This document shows, piece after piece, positions 12,087 through 23,800 of a stretch of 64,000 nt of DNA. The notes under the pieces were generated by a model. That model saw nothing but the letters and a program-made list of their open reading frames with translations, did not search any database and was not told where the DNA came from. The stretch is from the NCBI RefSeq assembly GCF_020379485.1, contig NC_063452.1:55767377-55831376 (forward strand), read 5' to 3'. Both the position numbers and the translations under genes were made by a program. Each line of letters begins with the position of its first letter. Positions within the stretch are counted from its first letter, which is position 1. The stretch comes from Brassica napus. Lineage: Eukaryota > Streptophyta > Magnoliopsida > Brassicales > Brassicaceae.

Positions 12087-14906
12087 AACTTCTAGCCATT
12101 GATTCTGATGATCATCGTCCTCTCAAGAAGAGATTCGTGGTTGGTCATCAACAGGCACCGCAGCAGGCACCGCAGGCACCGCAGCAGGCACCGCGGCAAC
12201 AGGCACTGCAGCAGGCACCGCGGCAACAGGCGCGGCAACAGGCACCGGCGCAAGAGGAACCGCCGCAAGAGGATCCGCCGCAAGAGGTAATGCTTGACGA
12301 GATGATTCCTATCTTGATATTTAGCGCTTGTTTTGGTGTTTGTAATAGCCTGACGCGAATCTCGCGATGGACTCTTAAGAGAGAACAGAGACTGATAATT
12401 AGGGTTTGTTTTAGTGTTTGGGGAGAGTCGTGGTTCGTCATCAACAGGCACCGCAGCAGGCACGACGGCAACAAGCACCGCATCAGGCACCACGGCAACA
12501 GGCACCGGAGCAGGAGGATCCGCCGCAAGGGGTAATATCTGATTCCTATCTTGATATTTAGCGCTTGTTTGTAATAGCCTGACGCGAATCTCGCGATGGA
12601 CTCTTAAGAGAGTAACCGAGACTGATAATTAGGGTTTGTTTTAGTGTTTGGGGAGAGTCGTGGTTCGTCATCAACAGGCACCGCGGCAACAGACACCGCA
12701 GCAGGCACGACGGCAACAAGCACCGCATCAGGCACCACGGCAACAAGCACCAGAGCAGGAGGATCCGGTAATATCTGATTCCTATCTTCATATTTAGCGG
12801 GTGTTTGTAATAGTCTGACGCGAATCTTGCGATGGACTCTTAAGAGAGTAACCGAGACTGATAATTAGGGTTTGATTAAGTGTTTGGGCTCTGTTAGGTA
12901 CTCGATGGACTCTTAAGAGAGTAACCGAGATGATTGAGACTACTTGTAGGGTTTGTTTTGGTGTTTGGGCTCTGTTCGATGGATGATTCCATTGTTGAGG
13001 TATCTTGATATTAGCGCTTGTTTTGGGCTCTTTTAGGTAATAGCTAGATGACTCCATTGTAGATATGTTGGTATTTAGGGTTTGGGCTATTGTTTTGTGT
13101 TTGGGCTATTTAGGGTTAGAGTAACTTTAGGCCTTGTTCTCGCTGAGACTGTCTTTCTTTTCTAGGAAGAAGACGCTAATACCGCGGAGCCGCCACCTCC
13201 TCTTCCTTGCCGATACAGGTCTCTGCGGAGCCTGTTTAAAACTTGTCCTCTACTCGGCTGTTTCCTGAAAGTTGAGCAAAATCGCAGCCACTGCTGCTAC
13301 GGCCATTTTCAGTTGGCACGAGAATTTGCCCAACGAGCTGTGGCTTTTCATTACTTCGACGGATTCCTTGATGGAGAACATCGAAAGAGGGTTTGTATCT
13401 TGGCTCTGCTGAACAGTGTCCGAGGCTTACAAACAGGTGTTCCAAATCTGGATCACGTTGCTGGATTATTCACCACACTTCCTTGGCAGCTAAAGATCAT
13501 ACCAGAAAATGCAGGAAATTGGCTATTTTTCAAGACACCCCCACTACGCTACACATCGATGAGCTACACATCGACGAACTGTGGCACTAAGCCGCCGGCC
13601 ATCTGGTGGAAAAAAAATCCATTCCTAAGTATTGGTTTCGAGGGGTTTGATCATCCACCTGTTAAGTACACCCTGTTTCTGATGGATGGTGGTGATGACC
13701 ATCACAGGCAGTTGGCTAAAGACTGGAGACTCCATCTCTTCCAGTGCCAAGAACTCTCCCTTTACTGCCTCTCAACTGGTGGTAGCTTGATCTTCGCTCA
13801 ACCAGAACCAAAATTGGTAAAGAAACAAAATCCTGGTGATGGTGATACTTCTCCCACAGACAGAGACCCTAACCCTGTTTCAAAAATTGCTTCTTCAAAA
13901 CGCCACCGCAACCTGCCTTCTACTTCTAACTCTTCATCTGTACCGCAAGTTCCTGTTGGTAACCCACAAGGCAGAGGCAGAGTATGTTTCTATTTCTTAA
14001 CCCAGTAATCAATCAAAGTTGTTACTTTCGGTTCTATCTCTTTCCATGAACCCAATCTTGGTCTTTTTGTTGTTTTGTAGAATTCGATGTTGTCTTTTTT
14101 GGCTGTGACGGAAGGGGTTGCATGTCGTGATGGTGAAACTGTAGAGTTGCAACAGGTTTGTGCTACATATCTCTGGAAGTTTCATATATACTCTCTCGCT
14201 TTGGCTCATGAGGAACTTGTTGTTAAATGCAGATTAAGGCAAAGAAGAAGATTGGTCCATCATTTGCTCTCAAAAACCCTGTTTCAAAAATTGCTTCTCC
14301 AAAACACTACCGTGACCTGCCTTCTACTTCTAAATCTTCCTCTGTACCGCAAGTTCCTGTTGGTAAATGGTAACCCACAAGGCAGAGGCAGAGTATGTTT
14401 CTATTTCTTAACCCAGTAATCAATCAAAGCTGTTACTTTTGGTTTTATCTTTTTCCATGAACCCAATCTTGGTCTTTTTGTTGTTTTGTAGGATTCGATG
14501 TTGTCTGTTTTGGCTGTGACGGAAGGGGTTGCATGTCGTGATGGTGAAACTGTAGAGTTGCAACAGGTTTGTGCTACATATCTGTGGAAGTTTCATATAT
14601 ACTCTCTCGCTTTGGCTCATGAGGAACTTGTTGTTAAATGCAGATTAAGGCAAAGAAGAAGATTGGTCCATCATTTGCTCTCAAAAACCTTGCCAAAACT
14701 CTGTTTAAGGTTAATCTAGACGATGTCTTTTTGATGAAGATTATCTTTTGACAGAGGATGATTTGAAGAAGACACAATCAACTGAAATTTTTATTCTACA
14801 GGTCTGTGAGCTTCATCCACAGGATGTTGTTTTCAAGGATCAGAAAGATGCTCAGAAAATGTATAGATTCAATGATCTTTCGCTGGTACAGTTTCTCCCT
14901 GAGTGA
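12087..14906 (+). CDS. Unrecognised multi-exon gene, probably degenerating
   Basis: A first exon around 12090-12286 encodes repeats of QAPQ/QAPR and ends PPQEDPPQE before a GTAATG donor. No ATG sits in this frame: the codon before GCCATTGATTCTGATGATC is CTA, so the start may be lost. A long exon at 13167-13981 (acceptor TTTCTAG) encodes CYGHFQLAREFAQRAVAFHY, then GLFTTLPWQLKIIPENAGNW and FQCQELSLYCLSTGGSLI. Small exons follow at 14081-14155 (LSFLAVTEGVACRDGETVEL) and from about 14231, and a second copy of both follows at 14492 and 14643. A last exon at 14802-14906 ends LSLVQFLPE. The duplicated exon near 14340 carries a 7-base insertion and a stop. I recognise no domain; it may be lineage-specific. 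Treat the exon model as tentative. Confidence 0.4.
12131..12960 (+). repeat. Exon-intron tandem duplications with a CAG-rich minisatellite
   Basis: A unit that begins TCGTGGTTCGTCATCAACAG or a variant, runs through a GCACCGCAGCAG minisatellite, crosses an exon-end GGTAAT and continues into intron sequence (GATTCCTATCTTGATATTTA, then GGACTCTTAAGAGAG) occurs at about 12131, 12423 and 12653. Partial intron copies follow at about 12820 and 12900. Unit lengths are near 290 and 230 bases. The duplicated exon copies sit inside the apparent first intron of the unrecognised gene. Confidence 0.75.
13870..14690 (+). repeat. Tandem duplication of about 0.41 kb
   Basis: The block starting near AACCCTGTTTCAAAAATTGC (13872) is repeated from about 14276, and the following small exon and intron recur at 14081 and 14492. 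The copies differ by scattered substitutions and a 7-base insertion (AAATGGT, near 14364) that shifts the frame of the second copy. Confidence 0.85.
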
Positions 14907-15529
14907 TATCCGCTTGCTTAGAGTTATTGTCTTGAGTCTGATTTGTTGCTTATGTTTATGGGTAAATGTAGGCAGGCAAAGAGACGATGGATCAGTGAAC
15001 TTCGCTGCCAATATTCTAAAACAGTTCTTTTGTAGAATACCCTTATGTTCGTTAATAAGTTTGAGGTACTCTTTTTTCGCGTAGCAAAACAAATACCATG
15101 TCCCTATTGATACGATATCTGTGAAAGTTTCATATATCCTTATACGGAACGTTTCATATACCGGTTTGTTTAGAGAGGTTTATAGCATTTGGAAGATAGC
15201 AATGTGAGGATTCTTGTTAGTACCACTTAGTTAGTCTAAAAGATTTTCTTAGTTGATTATAGTCACATGCGGTCAACTACCAACATTGAAAGATAAACAA
15301 GAAACTAATTAATAACCAAAAATACATATGAACTTTTTGATTTATATATAAACTATAAAAGCACTTTTATGGAAAGTTTTTCAATTTTGAATGAATTCAA
15401 TTGAATACTATATATGTTGCAAAAGTTTGAAAATTATTATTTTGAATAATACTTCGTCTACTCGAAATATAGCGATGTCTAGCTGGAACTTCTTATCACT
15501 ACTGAAGGCTATTATCGTACTTTCCTCAT
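14907..15529. other. Intergenic, AT-rich
   Basis: I see no gene, RNA or clear repeat here. Opposing frames at 14796-15092 mirror each other and have no family signature. Confidence 0.4.
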
Positions 15530-15700
15530 TTGAAATCCAACGATCTGGCACTTCGTGTGCTCCGCCGCGTGGCCTCATCTTCATGGTCCACGGCTTACTT
15601 GGGGAAGAAGCTACAAGATCTGAGCGTTCCTTTCCTTGTGTTGCACAGAAGCGCGGATGTTGTGACTGATCCTGAGGTGAGTAGAGAATTGTATTCATTC
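15530..15700 (+). pseudogene. Fragment of a monoacylglycerol-lipase-like alpha/beta hydrolase
   Basis: The frame reads STAYLGKKLQDLSVPFLVLH, then ADVVTDPEVSRELY, which matches the C-terminal part of plant MAGL/caffeoylshikimate-esterase-like hydrolases; the Asp of ADVVTDP is the usual acid position. Just upstream, in a different frame, PPRGLIFMVHG resembles the N-terminal oxyanion/HG motif, as if the middle of the gene had been deleted and the ends joined. At 15700 the match stops abruptly at sequence homologous to a neprosin intron. It is a non-functional fragment. Confidence 0.65.
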
Positions 15701-17175
15701 AAGAATTATTAAAACGAGACCGGGTCTTAAACTCCATTAAATACTTATGTTTTATGTATTTTATGACTTTAATTAATGAGACTGACATTAGAAGCTGTTA
15801 TATAAGTCCATCATTAAATGATTACACAGACGATTCACATTAACACTTCTATCGTATATATAGGTATCGACAATGCTAAAGTACGTATAGCTCTGTCCAG
15901 CAAAATATTTAATCAGTTTGACTATTAGTATTAAGCTAATATTTAACCGAAAATGTTGTTGAAACAAGGGAGTGAGTTTATGATTCAGTGTACCTCGTGT
16001 CCACTAGTGCCAAAGGGCATCAGGCTTTTCTGTCCTCCGAGCAAGGTCAATACTACATCGCTTTTTGCCAAAGTCAAATAATGCTTGGCTCTGAGCACAT
16101 CATTCATTGTGTTCCGTCGTATGGGAACAGTTCCCTTGGGGCACCTCGTGCCGTTCACGTGCCACATTTGCCATGCACTTTCCAATAGATTGGCTGCTTC
16201 TTTAACATCATCGGTTCTCTCCTTTCCCATCATCTGCGGCATTCTCGTCGGTGCTCTCTGCATTATTTATCATAATGAAGTTCTCATTAAAAAGATAGCT
16301 TTACTACACTTATAAAACATATTACAAAAAGCAATATACTTATATAACTTATCACATCAAATTCATTAACATCATTTTAAATCGGATTTCACCTAAAACA
16401 GAAAGGTGTTAAATTTATTCCATATAATCTCATGTTTTTTTTTGACTAAACATATAATCTTATGTTAAAATTAATATAAATTTGGTAATCGTTAGAATTC
16501 AGGAATATACTATATATATGTTTGAGCTAAATTTGCTACCGTATTTAGCATTTTAAATTAAAAATACAAATGAATAAATGTTTGTTTAATACTACACATA
16601 AGTTTGGAGAGCTACAGATGCCTATATACAAATATTTAATTGAACAAAGAAAGTTTTTTTTTTTAAAGGAACAAAGAAAGGCTGAATGGTCAGAATTACC
16701 TGAATCTTGTGATGCTTTAAGAGTGGATGATCCAAAGCTGGCTGCTTTCTTTTTGGTACACAATCTATTACATCACCATCTGGACTCTGTGAATTATTAT
16801 TTTATAACAACAAAAGGGTAAATATTTCACTTACAAATTATACAAACCAACAAATGCATTTGAGTATGTTAAAAATACATATTCATTTCAAACCTGGATA
16901 GTGAAGACAGGAGTCTTGTTGATCTTGTTTAAGTGCTTTTGGATCCTCTCAGCTCTCAAGCTACTGACTTGTCTATGCGGTTTGGTATAGTTAACAGCTG
17001 AGACTTGTGTAAACTTCTGACTTCGAAAGAGAACCAGAGAAACAAGGAAGATTAGAAATAGACTTCTCTTTTTTGGATGCACGAACAATAACCTCCATTG
17101 ATCGACCTTTAAATTTCTTTTCTTGTATTTATCACATTCAGTGTCCAATGACCGAGAAAATATAAAGAAATATGA
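15700..17175 (-). pseudogene. Partial duplicate of the neprosin gene (exons 1-3)
   Basis: This segment matches 28319-29860 in the same orientation. Exon 1 (16894-17098) has one extra A in the run after GTGCATCC, making it 205 rather than 204 bases and shifting the frame. Exon 2 (16700-16786) is intact and encodes [17 protein letters not shown] sequence. Exon 3 (15994-16257) has the same length as its partner but carries a +1 and a -1 change that scramble about 25 codons after NTMNDVLRA. Exons 4-7 are absent: the match ends inside intron 3, where the lipase fragment begins. It cannot encode a neprosin and is a segmental-duplication relic. Confidence 0.85.
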
Positions 17176-17177
17176 AA

Positions 17178-17276
17178 TTGATCCTTTTCGGCGGTGAAGG
17201 TTCTAAGAAGAGGATTCTAAACGATCTTCATGTGTTTGATCTCAGATCATCTATATGGCTTCCTCTTAACTGCACG
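17178..17276 (+). pseudogene. Kelch-repeat gene fragment
   Basis: A single open stretch reads LILFGGEGSKKRILNDLHVF, then DLRSSIWLPLNCT, a kelch blade as found in plant galactose-oxidase/kelch or acyl-CoA-binding kelch proteins. It starts within a few bases of the end of the neprosin duplicate. After the solo LTR downstream, VPSPTNSH at about 18771-18796 resembles the segment that usually follows this blade, so the LTR may have landed in an intron of this fragment. That last point is weak. Confidence 0.55.
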
Positions 17277-17470
17277 TGGTTTTTTTCTTGTTGTCAGTTT
17301 ACATGAAACTCTTGTGATTTCTTGACATGTGTTTGCTTATTAACCAGAGGAACATGACTGTGTGCAAGATCGAAACATGAAACTCCTTTTTTGTAAAAGT
17401 GTTTCCGGATCAAGTCCTTTCTTTAGTACTATTGAAGTAACGTACGTTGAATCTTTGATTTGGGGGGGGG

Positions 17471-18767
17471 TGTAACATCCCGGGCCCGGCCCAAAAGGAA
17501 ACTCAAGTGCAGGAGCCCCAATGGGAAGAAACCCTAGACATAACCCCTCCCATTGCTTATAAAAGGAGAAGTTTCCCTAGGGTTCAGCCACAAGAGAGAC
17601 AGCAAGCGAAGCCCTGCCTGAGCAGAACCCCGCCGCCGCCTCCGCCTCAAGCCGCCGCCGCTCCATCTCCGGCGAAGCCAGACGCCAGCCGCCCGCGAAG
17701 CCCTAGCCGCCGCAACCGAGCTCCTAGCCGCCGCAACCGAGCTCCTAGCCGCCGCCTCCTTGATTCAGTTTCGTGCAAGCAACTGAGATCTGAACCCTAA
17801 AGGTAAAACTAAGATCTCTAGCTCTAAGTCATTGGAAAATGACAGATTCTAAACCCATCTCTCTCTTGTGTGAATCTGATTCTCAAATCAGATCTCGAGA
17901 AGTGACTGTTCCCCAAACCTAGATCCAGATCTACTTCTGCAAAAAGCTAAGGTGAGGACTTGGCCGTGAACTTGCCTCATGATGAGTAACCAATGGGACT
18001 TAGTCCTTTGTTAATCAGTTCTAGATATTGTGTGTATGTGTGATGTGATATGTGATTGATCTTGTCTAGACGATAGTACGTGTTGAAGTGATAAGAACGT
18101 AGGCATGTTAGGGTGGTCAAGAATATGATGATAAGGTGTTGAGACGTGTTGTGAATGATAAGTGAAAGATGTAAGAATAAGTACGAATAAGGGATCATAT
18201 AGAGAGTCTAAGGAAAGTATGTGGGGTAGTAGTCCACGCTAGGTATCCATAGGAGATGTGGTCAATCCACAAGAATATGGAAGCACCCATAGGAGATGTG
18301 GCCAATCCACAAGAATATGGGGTAGAAGCCTAGTTGGGGCTACCCACTGATGAAAAGGACGAAAAGATGAAAAGGATGTGCATTGTAGGGTCTTTAGTTC
18401 ATGTCGGGTAGTATGGGTTTCTGTGTAATAGATCTTATTAGCTCATGACTTGTGATTGTTTGCTCTTCCTGAGTTGAGCTCGTGGGTTCCTAGAACCTAC
18501 CCTCACTGAGTATTATGTACTCACCCCTTTTTTTACAGGTAGGGCCGAGAGGGAGCGGGAGTAGATGTCCGTATGCTGCAAGTGTTTTCTCGAGTCTTTC
18601 ATTTATGACTCCTTTCTTTCAACCATTTCTTCTTAAGTTTTTATTCGACATTTCAGTTTTGTTGAGTTTGGTTTTATGTAAGACAATTTGAGTTTTAATA
18701 AGAGTTTTTGAACGAAAAGGTTTGGGGTAAAGCATTTGATAAGGTTCATCGGGCCAAGGCCGTTACA
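17471..18767. mobile_element. Solo LTR with GGGGG target duplication
   Basis: The segment begins TGTAACATCCCGGGCCC and ends AAGGCCGTTACA (TG...CA termini). It is bounded by GGGGG on both sides (17466-17470 and 18768-18772). No internal retrotransposon domain or second LTR is present, which is the signature of a solo LTR left by recombination. A TATA box (TATAAAAGGAG, 17559-17569) precedes a CG-rich stretch, as expected for a promoter and transcript start inside an LTR. The Pro/Ala/Arg-rich frame at 17507-17800 lies within the LTR and is not a gene. A 60-base block with CCATAGGAGATGTGG is tandemly repeated near 18246 and 18288. Confidence 0.85.
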
Positions 18768-18772
18768 GGGGG

Positions 18773-19500
18773 TTCCTTCTCCGACAAATAGTCACACCGG
18801 AAGGCATCACCGAGACCACTCTTCAAACTAGGCGAGAAGGTAACAAATTACTTAATATCTATCACCATTGTAAATTCATGCAAGTGCTATGAAGAATACA
18901 ATCTAAACTGTAATTTCTCTTCCTCCATAGGTAACCCTTTCTCAAAATTTCCTTGAAGCTGACATATGAGTCTGTGAAAGGTGCCATCTTCATGCGTGTG
19001 CTTGTTACTCGCCAAGGCGAAACCTTCTGCTTATCACAGAGTAGTTTCATCTCTGTTTTCTTTCATATATTTTGTTTGATGGTACTTTTATTTCCTGGCT
19101 AAAGGCTCACTAGAGAATTGTTGATGTTGCTCACAAACACACATTGGAACCTTACCATCGCTTTGTTTGGTACTGGTTTGTGTATGTTAGATTGGCTTAA
19201 ACCTCTGGTTGTGCAACTTATATCTCTTGGTTAAGTATCTTGATGCAAACGTTACAGTCGTGGCGCAAAACGTATTATATTTCTCGTCTCTTTCCTAGGA
19301 AAAACCAAGTCCTAAGACGCAAGTATAATCTAACACTCAACTTGAACCTACGTGCTAAAATTGAGTTATCAATCGAAAACAGCTAAGTTTCTACAGAGTT
19401 CCCAATTATGAGAGCCTTTCTATCCTACCACTATTTAAAGTCCTCTAAGCTGAACTTCAAAATGCCCTATCTGCATACCCAAATCATGCTTCCCGTTATT
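18773..19500. other. Intergenic
   Basis: No recognised gene. A minus-strand frame at 18862-19050 is open but has no family signature. Confidence 0.4.
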
Positions 19501-19522
19501 CTTTGACCCATCAGTCACCATA

Positions 19523-20238
19523 TCAAAGAACCGTGATATAGGAACCAAAACCCATCTCTGTCATCTCAACTGAGTAACTAGCTGCATCCATAAACCTCCC
19601 ACCACAACAACACATTGTTATCAGCGTCGTGTAAACCGGCATGTTAAGTGGATGAGCCTTCACCTTCATATCACTGATGAAGCTAAACGCTTCATCAAAC
19701 TTCCCATTCCGACACACACACCCCTTGATTTTCGGAGCATAAAAACTCGGAAACGGCTTATGTCCATCTTCCACAGTTTTTCAACAACCTAAACGCCTCA
19801 TCTATCTTATCAATCTTAGAAACCGCAGGTATAAGTGGTGGAGGCAATGTAGAAGTAGGGGGGTCAGTTGACCCCTATCAATTTTTAAATTTAGTTTAAT
19901 ATAAGCATATAACTTTAGTATATATTGAATAATTGGTTCATTTGTAAGGGTTGGACCCCTACGTTTATTGTAAAATCTCTAATAATTTTATAAATATATG
20001 ATTTTGACCCCATTGAGTTTTGGTTCTGCCTCCGCTGTATAAGTGTCTTGTAAGTATCTATATCTACACAAAAACCTATCTTGCAAGTAGTGTAATACAT
20101 CTCAATGCAGAAACCAACTTCCCCTGATTTAGTAATAGCTCCAACAAGAGTGTTGAAAGTTTGTATATCAGGAACAAACCCTCCTTTGATCATCTTGTTC
20201 ACCATCTCTTTAGCAGATTCCAAGAAAGTCTTGAACAA
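19523..20238 (-). pseudogene. Pentatricopeptide-repeat (PPR) protein remnant
   Basis: Two minus-strand stretches read as PPR motifs. One, at 19915-20238, contains AKEMVNKMIKGGFVPDIQTF, then NTLVGAITKSGEVGFCIEMY and VDIDTYKTLI. The other, at 19523-19774, contains GCVCRNGKFDEAFSFISDMK, then PLNMPVYTTLITMCCCGGRF. They lie in different frames and are separated by a 199-base insertion and other damage. PPR proteins are organellar RNA-binding proteins. The start lies toward the copia element inserted at 20304. From memory, At5g18475 (PPR) occupies this position in the Arabidopsis gene order. Confidence 0.75.
19838..20036. mobile_element. 199 bp MITE-like insertion in the PPR remnant
   Basis: The insert begins GTGGAGGCAATG and ends CTGCCTCCGCT, giving short inverted ends (GTGGAGGCA against AGCGGAGGCAG). 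It is flanked by a perfect 9-base direct repeat, GTATAAGTG, at 19829-19837 and 20037-20045. Subterminal GGGGTCAGTTGACCCC and GACCCC blocks are present. A 9-base duplication fits a Mutator-type mechanism, though the family is not established. Confidence 0.7.
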
Positions 20239-20303
20239 ACGCTTTTGTTTTGTTATTCTTGTTCACCAGAATGTTCCCTGAATCACAACAATCTCACTTA
20301 CAT

Positions 20304-20786
20304 TGTTAGGAAATACGCGGTCAAATTTTGCGGAAAACCAGAATTTATGGAAGCGGGAAAACACACAAAATTGTTAACGGAGTTCGGCCAATGTTGCCTA
20401 CGTCTCCGGACCTGCTACAGATCTTTTATTATCAACCCGGGAAGTTTTACAAACTCTCAACTCACACCCGATCCCAAATACACTCAAGAAATTATTCGTA
20501 ATTTCTTAAAGAGAAAGATTTTCTCACAAAAAAGATATTTTTTTTTTCTCTCTTGCACTCTCTTTTCTTCTCTTCTCTTGTTCTCTCTTACTTTGTTTTT
20601 CTTGTTTGGGATGATCTTCTTCTTCTCCTTGTGTGGTTATTTATAGGAGATTATGGGGAGTTGGTGAAACTTCTTGTTGCACCTACCAAAAGAACACAAA
20701 AGAAATGTGTTGTTGAATTAATCAACAAACACCTTCTTGATACAACTTATTGTTGTACCTACCATTCAAAAACGTGTTTCTTTACA
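20304..20786 (-). repeat. 3' LTR of the copia element
   Basis: 483 bases. The adjacent interior (minus strand) has a purine-rich tract, TTCAAGTGGGAGAT, immediately before the LTR, the expected plus-strand primer site. The frame at 20161-20646 is a shadow of LTR sequence. Confidence 0.9.
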
Positions 20787-20856
20787 ATCTCCCACTTGAA
20801 GACTGATTCCAATCTGTCTTCACACCATGATCAATGTAGCAGGTCTTCCCAGCTTG

Positions 20857-23800
20857 TTACTCCAACAAGCCTACTGAGGTTGCACACAACCTCAGCTTGT
20901 CATACGGCACGACCTTCGTCAACATGTCTGCCGGATTCTTGCTTCCTGGGATCTTCTCAAGCACCAACATTTCATCTTCTAACGCTGATCTGATGAAATG
21001 ATATCGACGATGTATGTGCTTCGTCCGAGCATGGTAAACCGGATTCTTTGCCAAATCGATAGCACTTTTACTGTCACAGTACAACACACCTTTCCCTTGG
21101 TCATGGCCTAGCTCTTCTAGAAAAGACTGTAGCCATATCATCTCTTTTGTTGCCTCCGTTACCGCAACATACTCAGCTTCACAGCTTGATAGAGATACAA
21201 TTTTCTGCAACTTTGAAACCCAACAAATTGCAGTACCGCCAAAGGTGTAGACATACCCGGTTGTGCTCTTCGTGCTGTCAATGTCACCTCCATTGTCAGC
21301 ATCAACATATCCCTGCAATCCCGTCTTAGACTTCGTGAAACATAGCGATAAACTTGGATTTCCTTTTAGATATCTGAAAATCCACTTAATGGCTTCCCAA
21401 TGTTCCTTCCCTGGATTGCTCATAAATCTGCTGACGACTCCCACTGCATGTGCAATGTCTGGCCTTGTACATATCATCGCGTACATCAGGCTGCCAATAG
21501 CAGAAGCATATGGAACTTTATCCATACATGCCATCTCGTCTTCCGTCTTTGGTGACTGTTCTCTGGATAACCGAAAGTGACTTGCCAGGGGAGTACTAAC
21601 TGGCTTCGCGTCATCCATGTTAAACCTCTTGAGGACTTTCTTCACATACTCCTCTTGTGATAGCTTAAGACCTTCCTTGCTCCTACTGATTCTCATCCCT
21701 AGAATCTGTCTTGCTTCTCCAAGGTCTTTCATCGCAAACTCTTCTGAGAGTTTCGTCTTCAAGCTATTGATCTCGTGCAAGTATGCTCCTACTATCAGCA
21801 TGTCATCGACATATAGGAGCAATATCAAGTAGGACTCTTCAAGCGTCTTGAAGTAACAACAGTGGTCAGCTTCACACCTCAAGAAACCAACGCCTTTAAT
21901 AAAGCTATCGAACCGTTTGTACCACTGTCTTGGAGCTTGTTTTAAGCCGTACAAACTCCTTTTTAGCTTGCAAACAAGGCTTTCCTTCCCTTTGATCTCA
22001 AAGCTTTCGGGTTGCTTCATATAAATTTCTTCATCCAAATCACCGTGAAGAAATGCCGTCTTCACATCCATTTGTTGAAGATGCAGACCTTCTTGTGCTA
22101 CCAGCCCAAGAACCGTTCTGATGGTCACCATCTTGACTACAGGAGAGAAGATTTCAGTGTAGTCAACGCCTTCTTTTTGTTGGAATCCCTTCACAACAAG
22201 CCTTGCTTTATAGCGCTTACTTCCATCAGGTTCTTCTTTTATTCGGTAGACCCACTTATTATGCAATGCCTCTTTCTCCTTAGGCAAATCTGCTAACTCC
22301 CACGTGTGATTGGATAACAACGAGTCCATCTCGTCGTTCATTGCAAGCTCCCACTTGATCGACTCATCAACTTGCATAGCTTCCTCATAACATTCAGGCT
22401 CGCCTCTGTCTGTGAGCAGAATGTAGTTGAGCGATGGAGAGAATCTTAATGGCTTTCTGATGATTCTGCTTGACCGTCGTAACTCCGTGACTGGTGTATA
22501 TGGGACCACTTCAGAATCATCACTTTCTTCAGCCTCACCACTCTCGTCTTGAGAGATTTCTTCTTCTGCTGTTGCGGTATCCTGTGGCAATTCCGGTGTC
22601 AGGATATCTTCTAAGTCAACAGCTCCAGGCTCTTTCTTCTCCGAGCCTTCTCTTAGCTTATCCTTGTACAACGCTTCTTCGTTGAACACAACATTTTTGC
22701 TGCGGATGATCTTCCGATTTTCGTCATCCCAAAACCGGTAACCAAACTCCGTGTCACCATAACCGATGAAGTAACACTTTTTAGACTTCGAGTCAAGTTT
22801 ACTTCTTGCAGCATCGTCAATGTGAACATAAGCTAAGCAACCAAACACCTTTAGATAAGAAAGGTTTACTTTCTTTCTGCTCCAAACTTCTTCAGGGATC
22901 TTAAATCCCAATGGTACAGACGGTCCTCTGTTTATTAAGAAGGCTGCGGTACTGATTGCATCTGCCCAAAACGTCTTTGGTAATCCACAGTGCAATCTCA
23001 TGCTCCTTGCACGCTCGTTCAAGGTTCGGTTCATCCTTTCCGCTATTCCATTCTGTTGAGGCGTTCCAGGAATAGTCTTCTCCATCTTGATCCCGTTATC
23101 AGCGCAGTATCTCGTGAACTCGCCGCTGATATACTCACCACCATTATCAGACCTTAGACACTTCAACTTGAGATTCGTCTCAACCTCAACCATGGTTTTC
23201 CATCTCTTGAAAAACGAGAACACTTCATATTTGTTCTTCATGAAGTAGACCCACACCTTTCTTGTGGAGTCATCAATAAAGGTCACATAGTAGTACGAAC
23301 CTCCTAGCGATGCAACAGGAGCGGGTCCCCACACATCTGTGTGCACCAGCTCTAACTTCTCAGATTTTGGCTCTCTTCCTCCTTTTAAGAAACTAACCCG
23401 TTTCTGCTTTCCAAGGATGCAGCTTTCACACATCTGATGATCCACCGTCTTCAGATCCGGAAGAGCGCCATTTGCCACCATGAGTTTCATCCCTTTCTCA
23501 CTCATGTGCCCCAATCTACAATGCCACAACTTGGTCTGTTTGGCATCCTCAACAACAGTAACAGTGTCTTCATAGCTCGTCGTCATATAAAGAGTACCTC
23601 TTTTATGACCTCTAGCAACCACCATGGAACCTTTTCTGACTCTCCAGGCTCCACCACCAAAATTAACATCGTGCCCCGTATCATCAAGTTGACCTACTGA
23701 AATCAGATTTCGCATCAACTTTGGCACATGTCTGACCTTCGTAATCTTCCACACACATCCGTCTGACATCTTCAGGTTGATATCTCCAATACCAACTATG

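Noticed and set aside
12099..12528. Arg/His-rich and Cys/Ala/Leu-rich frames on both strands
   Set aside because: They are alternate-frame and reverse-strand readings of the CAG-rich minisatellite. Only the Gln/Ala/Pro frame joins sensibly to the downstream exon.
17507..17800. Pro/Ala-rich 97-codon frame after a TATA box
   Set aside because: It lies wholly inside the solo LTR, and its composition follows the CG-rich leader. No family signature.
20161..20646. 161-codon frame across the left LTR
   Set aside because: It combines flank and LTR sequence; the same reading recurs in the other LTR at 25022-25603. No protein family.
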